From an uncultured Succinatimonas sp. (GTDB lineage Bacteria; Pseudomonadota; Gammaproteobacteria; Enterobacterales; Succinivibrionaceae): a stretch of DNA of 6,064 bases. The stretch is taken from NCBI RefSeq assembly GCF_905203285.1, contig NZ_CAJKVK010000107.1, forward strand, positions 1-6,064, written 5' to 3'. The notes beneath the pieces are model-generated. The model saw only the letters and a program-made list of their open reading frames with translations. It did no database searches and was not told where the DNA came from. Made by a program: the position numbers and the translations under genes. Positions 1 to 4,508 of this stretch are shown one piece after another (position 1 is the stretch's first letter; the number at the start of each line of letters is the position of its first letter).

Positions 1-76
1 GATAGCCTGTCAAGCGAATCTCGTTGGAGGTCGGCAGCAGGAACCCTCTGAAGCTAACAGCTGTATTGTTGTTTAG
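1..76 (+). CDS. tnpB: C-terminal end of TnpB (IS200/IS605 OrfB), partial at left edge
   Basis: Reading from base 2, the frame encodes 24 residues and stops at TAG (74-76). It contains GRQQEPSEA, the 'KQEP/QQEP-S/T-EA' tail seen at the extreme C-terminus of many TnpB/OrfB proteins, preceded by a short IACQAN segment where TnpB proteins commonly have an 'ACG'-like motif. TnpB is the RNA-guided nuclease of IS200/IS605 elements. The RuvC-like domain and zinc finger lie outside the window, so catalytic integrity cannot be judged. The gene's 3' end overlaps the structured omega-RNA region, as is normal for this family. The family call rests on the tail motif plus the RNA-like hairpin immediately downstream. 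Confidence 0.72.
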   Translation, partial: IACQANLVGGRQQEPSEANSCIVV

Positions 77-115
77 CAGTAGGATCATCGGCCTTTAGGC
101 CGGTGAGGACGTCAA
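1..115 (+). mobile_element. Right end of an IS200/IS605-family element
   Basis: The TnpB tail is followed by a subterminal hairpin (89-102), and the block ends in TCAA at 112-115. TCAA is the right-end cleavage tetranucleotide described for IS608-type elements, so I place the element boundary at 115. These elements lack terminal inverted repeats and make no target duplication, so none is expected. The left end, any tnpA and most of tnpB are outside the window. Confidence 0.58.
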
Positions 116-347
116 TGCAGTTATTATCGCTTTGTATGGTTTGTATCAATTCATATCAAGGCGTCTTGCAGAAAATCTTTTTCTACTTCTTGAATATCCG
201 GTATTCGATTTCTACGAAACGTATGCATGTTTTCTGTTTGATTATTTGATGATCATGGGTCTTTTTGTCTGTATTTTTTATTTTCTGCAAAAATTTTGAT
301 TATATTTACCTTATAACGTTGATATGAACACATTTTTGAACTTTGTC

Positions 348-356
348 TGTTACAAT
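348..356 (+). promoter_or_regulatory. Extended -10 promoter for the HPr-like gene
   Basis: TG-T-TACAAT matches the extended -10 consensus TGnTATAAT with one change in the hexamer. No good -35 is visible 16-18 nt upstream, which is usual for extended -10 promoters. Predicted transcription start is near 363, giving a leader of about 32 nt before the ATG at 395. The rest of 132-347 is AT-rich and I see no gene in it. Confidence 0.45.
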
Positions 357-394
357 CAAATTAATAAAGAATAAATAAAAAATTAGAGATAAAA

Positions 395-652
395 ATGATC
401 GAATTTTCTTTCAGAATAAGTGACGGTAAATGCATACATACGCGTCCGGCCGGTGAGCTTTCAAAACTCCTGTCAGTTTTTTCTTCTGATGTCACTATAG
501 AGCATAAAAACCAAGTAGCTGACGGCAAAAATTTAATGTCGTTAATGTCTCTTAATTTACGTGGCGGCGATGTAATCAAGATACAAATTAACGGAACGGA
601 TGAGATAAAAGTGCAGCATCAATGTGAGTATTTTCTTTTAAATAATTTTTAA
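395..652 (+). CDS. HPr-family phosphocarrier protein, stand-alone
   Basis: An 85-residue protein of normal HPr length (E. coli HPr is 85). HPr takes phosphate from PEP via enzyme I on His15 and passes it to sugar EIIA domains in the cytoplasm. The active-site motif IHTRPA puts His at residue 15 and Arg at 17, exactly as in canonical HPr; residues 32-60 follow the family's beta-strand/helix pattern, with GKNLMSLMSL aligning to the Ser46 helix. Two oddities: Cys13 replaces the usual Gly before the active-site Ile/Leu-His, and Asn46 replaces Ser46. No ptsI or crr follows; the next gene converges from the other strand, so this is a monocistronic copy. The ribosome site is weak (AGAG, about 8 nt before ATG). 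It could be the cell's main HPr or an accessory one; I therefore give no symbol. Confidence 0.85.
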   Translation: MIEFSFRISDGKCIHTRPAGELSKLLSVFSSDVTIEHKNQVADGKNLMSLMSLNLRGGDVIKIQINGTDEIKVQHQCEYFLLNNF

Positions 653-663
653 ACTGCACTTTT
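607..663. terminator. Long-loop inverted repeat across the HPr stop codon, possible bidirectional terminator
   Basis: AAAAGTGCAG (607-616) and CTGCACTTTT (654-663) are perfect 10-bp inverse complements separated by 37 nt. The left arm lies inside the HPr coding sequence and the right arm begins just after the TAA at 650-652. The right arm ends in TTTT on the plus strand, and the left arm gives TTTT on the minus strand, so either direction ends in a short U-run. It sits between convergent genes, as expected for a shared terminator, but the loop is unusually long. Confidence 0.45.
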
Positions 664-674
664 AACTTCTTTAA

Positions 675-1343
675 TTAAACGCTAGACAAATTATGAGCAC
701 CTAACAATTTCATCAATAATGCTTTAAGAGTTTGTTGCTCCTCCTCCGTTAAAACATTGAAAAAGTCATCCACATGCTCTTCATGACAAGCAGATGCATT
801 GTCTGCTAAAAATAAGCGTTTTCTTCTTCTATCACATGGATCTTCACGTCTTTCCAAAATTCCCTTTCTTTCCATTTTATTTAATATCTCACTAATAGAG
901 CCTGCTTTTATCCCTAATCTCTCTTGAAGTTCCTTTTGAGTGATATTGCCGCATTTTCTAATCATATGCCTGATTCTACCCTGCTGAGGCATATGACGGT
1001 GCATATGTCTGCAGCATGAGTCAACTAAAAACGACAATCCTCTGTCAAAATCAACATATTGATTACAACCGCAATTTCCTTGTTCATAATTATATTTCTG
1101 GTTGTGTTGTCCTCGGCCTCTTCCTCTACAACCGCCAACCTCAGAACACATTTGACCTGATGATTTTTTACAGTTTCTTTCGTGTCCTACGCTATTACAA
1201 CCGCAACTATTTGCAAAAGACGCATCGGAATAATTATTTTGATTGAACGTATTATTTCTCATATACAAATCCCTTCCCCTTTTACATTGCAAATCATTCA
1301 TAGAACAACCCTTTGCACATAAATCACATTTATTTTCTTCCAT
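675..1343 (-). CDS. MarR-family repressor with cysteine-rich N-terminal extension
   Basis: A 222-residue protein starting at ATG 1341-1343, chosen because AAGGGTG lies just upstream; an in-frame ATG (1361) and TTG (1376) upstream lack a ribosome site. Residues about 120-215 form a MarR winged helix: QGRIRHMI opens helix 1, ITQKELQERLGI-GSISEILNKME is the helix-turn-helix, GILERRE-DRRRKRLFL the wing, and LTEEEQQTLKALLMKLL the C-terminal dimerisation helix. Residues 1-111 are unusual: 13 cysteines, including C6-x2-C9-x3-C13-x6-C20 followed by KRG, two CGC triplets (47-49, 91-93), a GRGRG run and C110-C111; three more cysteines lie in the winged-helix part. The N-terminal cysteine pattern resembles short cysteine clusters I associate with clostridial MarR proteins. 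Metal, Fe-S or thiol sensing is plausible but inferred. Two palindromes bracket its promoter, so autorepression is likely. No co-transcribed gene is visible. Confidence 0.8.
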   Translation of the reverse strand: MEENKCDLCAKGCSMNDLQCKRGRDLYMRNNTFNQNNYSDASFANSCGCNSVGHERNCKKSSGQMCSEVGGCRGRGRGQHNQKYNYEQGNCGCNQYVDFDRGLSFLVDSCCRHMHRHMPQQGRIRHMIRKCGNITQKELQERLGIKAGSISEILNKMERKGILERREDPCDRRRKRLFLADNASACHEEHVDDFFNVLTEEEQQTLKALLMKLLGAHNLSSV

Positions 1344-1382
1344 ACTCACCCTTAACCCCATTTTATTTAAAAACAAATATAA

Positions 1383-1394
1383 TTAGGTACCTAA
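1383..1394. promoter_or_regulatory. MarR-type operator O1
   Basis: TTAGGTACCTAA is a perfect 12-bp palindrome. It lies just downstream of the predicted start of transcription (about 1396, minus strand) of the cysteine-rich MarR gene, where a bound dimer would block initiation. It shares TTAGG-N2-CCTAA with the second site, centre-to-centre 35 bp away. Confidence 0.7.
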
Positions 1395-1402
1395 CTATCT
1401 TA

Positions 1403-1430
1403 AGTATAGTATTTTATTTAGGCACCTAAA
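1403..1430 (-). promoter_or_regulatory. Promoter of the MarR gene
   Basis: On the minus strand, TTTAGG (1430-1425) and TATACT (1408-1403) are separated by 16 bp, giving a moderate -35 and a good -10. Predicted start is near 1396, with a leader of about 53 nt. The -35 overlaps operator O2 and the start region abuts O1, a classic autorepression layout. Confidence 0.5.
1417..1430. promoter_or_regulatory. MarR-type operator O2
   Basis: TTTAGGCACCTAAA is palindromic except for the central CA dinucleotide. It repeats the TTAGG-N2-CCTAA arms of O1 and overlaps the -35 of the MarR promoter. The RNase T promoter lies about 100 bp away, so control of rnt by this site is less likely than autoregulation. 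Confidence 0.65.
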
Positions 1431-1524
1431 CATTTTTAATAAAAATTATCTTTTTTAATTAAAAAATTTCGCTCTGTACATAATTTCCTCATTGTCTGTC
1501 TATTACAAAATTTCAAAAAAATCG

Positions 1525-1533
1525 TGATAAAAT
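1525..1533 (+). promoter_or_regulatory. Extended -10 promoter for rnt
   Basis: TG-A-TAAAAT matches the extended -10 consensus with one hexamer mismatch; no clear -35 is seen. It overlaps an in-frame ATG at 1532, so that ATG would lie upstream of the transcript start (about 1540) and could not be used. This supports the downstream start at 1556. The promoter is the same type as that of the HPr-like gene. Confidence 0.45.
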
Positions 1534-1545
1534 GCGCAAAAATTT

Positions 1546-1550
1546 AGAGG
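1546..1550 (+). promoter_or_regulatory. Ribosome binding site deciding the rnt start
   Basis: AGAGG ends 5 nt before ATG 1556-1558. No comparable site precedes the in-frame ATG at 1532. The RBS therefore selects the shorter, 243-residue product. Confidence 0.6.
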
Positions 1551-1555
1551 TTACT

Positions 1556-2287
1556 ATGTGTCAGGAAAATTCATCACAGCTTCCCAAGCGATTTTCGATA
1601 AAAGATCGTTTTCGCGGTTTCTATCCTGTTGTTGTAGACGTTGAAACTGCCGGATTTAATCCGGAAACTGACGCTTTACTTGAAGTTGCCATGATGACAA
1701 TGACCATGGACGATAACGGATACCTGCAGCCTGATGAAATAATGAGCGCCAATATCCGTCCTTTTCCTAATTCAAACATTGAACCGTCTAATATAGCTTT
1801 TTTAGGTATCGATCCTTTTGATGAAAGCCGTAATTTGCAAGATGAAAGAGTTGCTGTTCTGCCGATGTTTAAAGCAATCTCTAAAAAAATGAAAAAGGAA
1901 GGATGCACTCGAGCAATTTTAGTAGGACATAACGGTTTTTTTGATTTGTCATTTATTCACGCGCTAGCAAAACGCTTAAATTATAAACGCTGCCCTTTTC
2001 ATCAATTTACTGTTTTCGATACGGCTTCCCTTGCCGGTCTTGTGTACGGTCAAACTGTTTTAGCAAGAGCTTGTACTGCTGCAGGAATTGAATTTGAAGA
2101 TGATAAAGCTCATGGTGCAAAATACGATACGTTAATGGAGTGCAAACTCTTTTGCAGTATTTTTAACCGTTATACCTTATTTGCAGGTTTTCCCGACCCC
2201 ATAGAACAAACTCTACTTGATTTTCGTGCTCACCTGAAAGACAAAGAAGATCCTGAAAAAGCACCGGATTCATGTAAAACAGAATAA
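1556..2287 (+). CDS. rnt: Ribonuclease T (3'-5' exoribonuclease, DEDDh family)
   Basis: RNase T trims 3' ends of tRNA, 5S and 23S rRNA and other small RNAs and turns over the tRNA CCA end; it acts as a cytoplasmic homodimer. The 243-residue product aligns with E. coli RNase T (215 aa) at a constant +5 offset through the catalytic core. DEDDh residues are Asp28 and Glu30 (VVVDVETAGFN), Asp130 (HNGFFD), His186 and Asp191 (AHGAKYDT). The substrate-stacking phenylalanines of E. coli (29, 77, 124, 146) are conserved as Phe34, 82, 129 and 151, but E. coli Glu73 is Ser78 here. A roughly 20-residue charged C-terminal tail, ending near DPEKAPDSCKTE, extends past the usual end. It is followed by sodB on the same strand after 131 nt; I see no convincing terminator between them, so some read-through is possible. 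Confidence 0.95.
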   Translation: MCQENSSQLPKRFSIKDRFRGFYPVVVDVETAGFNPETDALLEVAMMTMTMDDNGYLQPDEIMSANIRPFPNSNIEPSNIAFLGIDPFDESRNLQDERVAVLPMFKAISKKMKKEGCTRAILVGHNGFFDLSFIHALAKRLNYKRCPFHQFTVFDTASLAGLVYGQTVLARACTAAGIEFEDDKAHGAKYDTLMECKLFCSIFNRYTLFAGFPDPIEQTLLDFRAHLKDKEDPEKAPDSCKTE

Positions 2288-2356
2288 CGACTGAACTCCT
2301 AGCAAGTTACGAATTTAATAAGTTTTATCACTTGCGCAAAATGTGCGTATTGTCAA

Positions 2357-2385
2357 TTGCTTACTTTAAACAAAACATCTATCCT
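2357..2385 (+). promoter_or_regulatory. Possible sodB promoter
   Basis: TTGCTT (2357-2362) and TATCCT (2380-2385) are spaced by 17 bp, each with two mismatches to the sigma-70 consensus. A small hairpin (TAT-C-CTCT / AGAGATA, about 2380-2397) lies between this and the sodB ribosome site. Other pairings in this AT-rich gap are almost as good, so the call is weak. Confidence 0.28.
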
Positions 2386-2418
2386 CTTATAGAGATACAC
2401 ACATGCAGGAGTTTTTAT

Positions 2419-2991
2419 ATGTCATTTACTTTACCGGCTTTAAAATACCCTAAAAATGCTTTAGGTTTCATATCTGAAAATACTTTGAATTTTCATCACG
2501 GTAAACATTTACAGGCCTATGTAGATACCACTAACAAATTGGTCGCAGGATCAAGCTATGAAGGGAAATCCCTCATAGATATCATGATGTCAAGTTCCGG
2601 TCCCTTATTTAATAATGCAGCACAAGCTTGGAACCACGAATTCTATTTCAATTGCATCAGTCCTGAAGAAAAAGAAATTCCCGAGAAGATTAAAGCTTTA
2701 CTTATAAGTAATTTCGAGTCGGTTGAGAGTTTTAAAGAAAAATTTGCAGCATCTGCAGTAGGCAATTTCGGTTCAGGCTGGACATGGTTAGTACAAACCG
2801 GTCCCAATCTGCTTAAAATCGTCAATACCTCTAATGCTGGCAATCCGTTAATCGACGGTTTCACTCCGATTATTACAGTAGACGTATGGGAGCACGCTTA
2901 CTATCTTGATTATCAAAACCGCCGTGCAGATTACGTAAAAGACTTTATAGCTCACATCGATTGGGACTTTGCTGCAGCAAATATTAAGTAA
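2419..2991 (+). CDS. sodB: Iron superoxide dismutase
   Basis: A 190-residue enzyme (E. coli SodB 193) converting superoxide to oxygen and hydrogen peroxide in the cytoplasm. The start is ATG 2419, placed 7 nt after AGGAG (2407-2411) and giving the family N-terminus MSFTLPAL; an in-frame ATG at 2332 would add 29 residues unlike SodB. Metal ligands are His26, His73, Asp155 and His159 (the last two in DVWEHAYY). Gln69 within NNAAQAWNH is the outer-sphere glutamine position typical of Fe-type enzymes; Mn-type enzymes carry Gly there and Gln elsewhere. GSGWTWLV and TSNAGNPL are also conserved. There is no signal peptide. It converges on the bcp gene and shares the terminator between them. Confidence 0.96.
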   Translation: MSFTLPALKYPKNALGFISENTLNFHHGKHLQAYVDTTNKLVAGSSYEGKSLIDIMMSSSGPLFNNAAQAWNHEFYFNCISPEEKEIPEKIKALLISNFESVESFKEKFAASAVGNFGSGWTWLVQTGPNLLKIVNTSNAGNPLIDGFTPIITVDVWEHAYYLDYQNRRADYVKDFIAHIDWDFAAANIK

Positions 2992-3010
2992 AAAACAAAA
3001 TAATTTTTAT

Positions 3011-3037
3011 AAGCGTGCCGTCAAGCACGCTTTTTTT
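3011..3037. terminator. Intrinsic terminator between sodB and bcp, probably bidirectional
   Basis: AAGCGTGC (3011-3018), loop CGTCAA and GCACGCTT (3025-3032) form a perfect 8-bp stem followed by seven T (3031-3037), a strong rho-independent terminator for sodB. Read on the minus strand, the same hairpin follows the bcp stop directly and is trailed by a weaker U-rich run. The T-run overlaps the bcp stop codon at 3036-3038. Confidence 0.88.
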
Positions 3038-3512
3038 AAACTTTTTGATAATTACGAATAAAGTCTAAGGCCTCTTGTGCATTGGTATCAGGTTTAGCAC
3101 GCTTAAACACCTTGATGATTTTCCCGTCCTCATCAAGAACAAACGTTGATCTGACAACACCCATGGAAACTTTGCCGTACATTTTCTTTTCTTGCCAAAC
3201 CCCAAAAGCTTCCAACACTTCTTTATTTTCGTCAGACAGCAAAATAAAGGGAAGATTATGTTTTACTGCAAATTTCTCATGAGATGCAACACTATCTTTG
3301 CTTATCCCTAAAATCACAACATTATCTGCATCAAACTGAGACGATAAACCTGCGTAAGCGCATGCTTCTCGCGTGCATCCGGGAGTCAAATCTTTAGGAT
3401 AAAAATAAACAACAACTTTTTTACCGCGAAATTGCGATAATCTGACTTCATTTCCTTTTTGATCTTTTAAAGTAAAATCAGGAGCAAAAACTCCGGCTTC
3501 AAGCATTGCCAT
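3036..3512 (-). CDS. bcp: Thiol peroxidase, Bcp/PrxQ-type peroxiredoxin
   Basis: A 158-residue thioredoxin-dependent peroxidase (E. coli Bcp 156) that reduces hydrogen peroxide and organic hydroperoxides in the cytoplasm. APDFTL-D-KG opens the thioredoxin-like fold. The peroxidatic Cys46 is in TPGCTREAC and the resolving Cys51 lies five residues on, the one-helix arrangement of many PrxQ enzymes. LGISKDS, LLSDE, FGVW-EK and RSTFVLDEDGKI follow the family in order. The start at 3512 is favoured because AAGGA precedes it by about 8 nt; an alternative Met is two codons in. It overlaps the end of yaaA by 14 bp in a different frame, so the two are probably translationally coupled and co-transcribed from upstream of yaaA. 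It ends at the shared terminator with sodB. Confidence 0.94.
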   Translation of the reverse strand: MAMLEAGVFAPDFTLKDQKGNEVRLSQFRGKKVVVYFYPKDLTPGCTREACAYAGLSSQFDADNVVILGISKDSVASHEKFAVKHNLPFILLSDENKEVLEAFGVWQEKKMYGKVSMGVVRSTFVLDEDGKIIKVFKRAKPDTNAQEALDFIRNYQKV

Positions 3513-4251
3513 AATTATTTTCCTTTATAAAACAAAATGTTTTTTTATTAGAATGTTCTTTTGAATAAACAAACCCATATGCAGAAAAATATTTCATCTC
3601 TTCAGAAGATTCTATATTATTTTCTGCCAAAAACCTTACCATTGCCCCACGAGCCTGTTTACATAAACTTCCTCTTTCCACAAGTTTATCACCGCTCTTT
3701 ACCGGGAATAGCACATTAATCAAATTAACTTTTTTTGAATCTATAACTTTACTGTACTCTTCTGAGGCTAAATTAATAACAGTGTCATCGTATTTTTGTA
3801 GCTCACCGGTAACTTTTTTCTGCCAGAAATCATAAAGATCTTTTTTATCATTAATTTTTAATTTGGCAGCCATTTCAAGTCTGTATGCCCGTACCCCATC
3901 AAAGGGTCTTAGCATCCCGTACATAGCGCTTAATATGAAAAGATGCCTATCAAGATATTCATACGAACGCTCATCAAAAACATTAGCGCCCATAGATTGA
4001 TACTGTAATCCGCTATATGAAAGTAATGCCGGAGTTAAATTCTTACTCATATCCATACAGCTAAGACGCTCAAGGTTTTGTTTTACAATACTATCAGAAG
4101 CTTTATACAAAGCCTTTAACTTAGCAAAATCAAATTCTCTTAATTTAGAGAGAATAATGTTAGCTTCATTTAAAAATAACGGCATACGCAGTGGCGGAAG
4201 AGTATCTGTATTCTCAATCATCTTTTTTGCCGGTGAAATAATTATCTGCAT
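3499..4251 (-). CDS. yaaA: Peroxide stress protein YaaA (DUF328/UPF0246)
   Basis: A 250-residue protein. In E. coli YaaA is induced by peroxide through OxyR and lowers free intracellular iron, limiting Fenton damage. The start ATG 4251 gives the hallmark MQIIISPAKKM and is preceded by GGAG with a 9-nt gap. The frame is open for 46 more codons upstream to 4389, but those run through inverted repeats and are unlike YaaA. Later landmarks are LTPALLSYSGLQY, LSAMYGMLRPFDGVRAYRLEM, LYDFW, VINLASEEYSK, ARGAMVRFLAE and a closing GFVYSKEHS segment. IIISPAKKM, the SEEYSK wording and ARGAMVRFLAE resemble the Firmicutes branch more than E. coli (from memory, untested). It is the first gene of a yaaA-bcp unit, with sodB convergent, making a local oxidative-defence group. 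Confidence 0.93.
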   Translation of the reverse strand: MQIIISPAKKMIENTDTLPPLRMPLFLNEANIILSKLREFDFAKLKALYKASDSIVKQNLERLSCMDMSKNLTPALLSYSGLQYQSMGANVFDERSYEYLDRHLFILSAMYGMLRPFDGVRAYRLEMAAKLKINDKKDLYDFWQKKVTGELQKYDDTVINLASEEYSKVIDSKKVNLINVLFPVKSGDKLVERGSLCKQARGAMVRFLAENNIESSEEMKYFSAYGFVYSKEHSNKKTFCFIKENNYGNA

Positions 4252-4269
4252 ATACCATACTCCAATCTT

Positions 4270-4290
4270 TATATAACATACTGTTATATA
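4270..4290. promoter_or_regulatory. Palindromic operator candidate upstream of yaaA
   Basis: TATATAACA (4270-4278) and TGTTATATA (4282-4290) are perfect 9-bp inverted repeats around TAC. A further half-site-like TTATATAAC occurs at 4295-4303. The palindrome covers the predicted -10 and start region of yaaA-bcp, where a repressor would act. AT-rich palindromes also arise by chance, so the binding protein and function are unknown. Confidence 0.45.
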
Positions 4291-4312
4291 TGGATTATAT
4301 AACCTTACGCAA
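4285..4312 (-). promoter_or_regulatory. Candidate promoter of yaaA-bcp
   Basis: On the minus strand TTGCGT (4312-4307) is followed after 16 bp by TATATA (4290-4285). The predicted start is near 4278, about 26 nt ahead of the yaaA ATG. A TATAAT also lies nearby (within 4293-4301) but without a fitting -35. Confidence 0.35.
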
Positions 4313-4317
4313 TATCT

Positions 4318-4335
4318 CATCTTGTGCATAAGATG
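4318..4335. repeat. Short perfect inverted repeat
   Basis: CATCTT and AAGATG flank a 6-nt spacer GTGCAT. It has no adjoining T-run and lies upstream of the predicted yaaA promoter. It is either a protein-binding site or part of the decayed mobile DNA to its right. Confidence 0.35.
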
Positions 4336-4355
4336 GATACCTGTTAGTGACTTAC

Positions 4356-4379
4356 TCCCCACCCTATAGATGGTGGAGA
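4356..4379. repeat. GC-rich imperfect hairpin, possible IS200/IS605-type end fragment
   Basis: TCCCCACC (4356-4363) and GGTGGAGA (4372-4379) form an 8-bp stem with one C/A mismatch around an 8-nt loop. The block is markedly more GC-rich than its surroundings and is immediately preceded by TTAC (4352-4355 region) and followed by ACTTCTGGC. Similar hairpins next to ACTTCT occur at ends of IS605-like elements as I recall them, and a decayed IS end lies about 40 bp away, but the family assignment is a guess. Confidence 0.35.
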
Positions 4380-4416
4380 CTTCTGGCATATTTTGTTAAA
4401 TTTTATATCTCAATTA

Positions 4417-4508
4417 ATCAACGTCACCTTCGGACTAAAGACCGAAATAGCGAGTTGCTTAACAACGATATCGCATTGTCATATACTTCGGAGAAACCTG
4501 CAACCTCC
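4417..4508 (-). mobile_element. Decayed IS200/IS605 3' end with omega-RNA-like block
   Basis: Read on the minus strand, this stretch follows the same order as positions 26-117 on the plus strand: GGAGGT, CAG, CTCCGAAG (CTCTGAAG in the left copy), GTTGTTAAGCA (TTGTTTAGCA), then CGGTC-TTTA-GTCCG (CGGCC-TTTA-GGCCG), then GTGACGTTGAT (GGACGTCAATG). The hairpin at 4431-4444 now has one mismatch in its stem and the terminal TCAA is lost. In the corresponding frame a TnpB-like FSEVYDNA tail can be read, but there are indels and upstream stops, so no intact tnpB remains. It is in the opposite orientation to the left-edge element. Confidence 0.6.

Larger units (their letters stand above)
1..131 (+). 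ncRNA. Omega-RNA (reRNA) 3' scaffold with putative guide
   Basis: The 3' end of tnpB runs into a compact folded region. GCTAACA (53-59) can pair with TGTTTAGC (70-77) with one bulge. CGGCC (89-93), loop TTTA and GGCCG (98-102) form a perfect 5-bp hairpin. The conserved-looking tail GTGAGGACGTCAA ends at 115. In IS200/IS605 elements this region is transcribed as the omega-RNA, and the 15-20 nt immediately outside the element serve as TnpB guide, here about 116-131. A diverged copy of the same block on the minus strand near 4417-4508 independently supports it as a conserved unit. The 5' boundary lies left of the window or inside tnpB and cannot be set. Confidence 0.6.

Noticed and set aside
1016..1246. 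Open frame on the plus strand opposite the MarR gene
   Set aside because: Antisense to a well-supported coding sequence, with no ribosome site or recognisable motif.
1344..1376. Earlier TTG or ATG starts for the MarR protein
   Set aside because: No ribosome site precedes them, while AAGGGTG precedes ATG 1343 and the conserved-looking cysteine motif begins there.
1532..1555. Upstream ATG start for rnt
   Set aside because: It overlaps an extended -10 element and has no ribosome site; ATG 1556 has AGAGG in position and starts closer to the family N-terminus.
2332..2418. N-terminal extension of SodB from ATG 2332
   Set aside because: The 29 extra residues are unlike SodB, whereas ATG 2419 has AGGAG and the canonical MSFTLPAL start.
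4252..4389. N-terminal extension of YaaA to 4389
   Set aside because: The extra 46 codons read through the palindromes and the GC-rich hairpin, and the family begins at MQIIISPAKK, which has its own GGAG.
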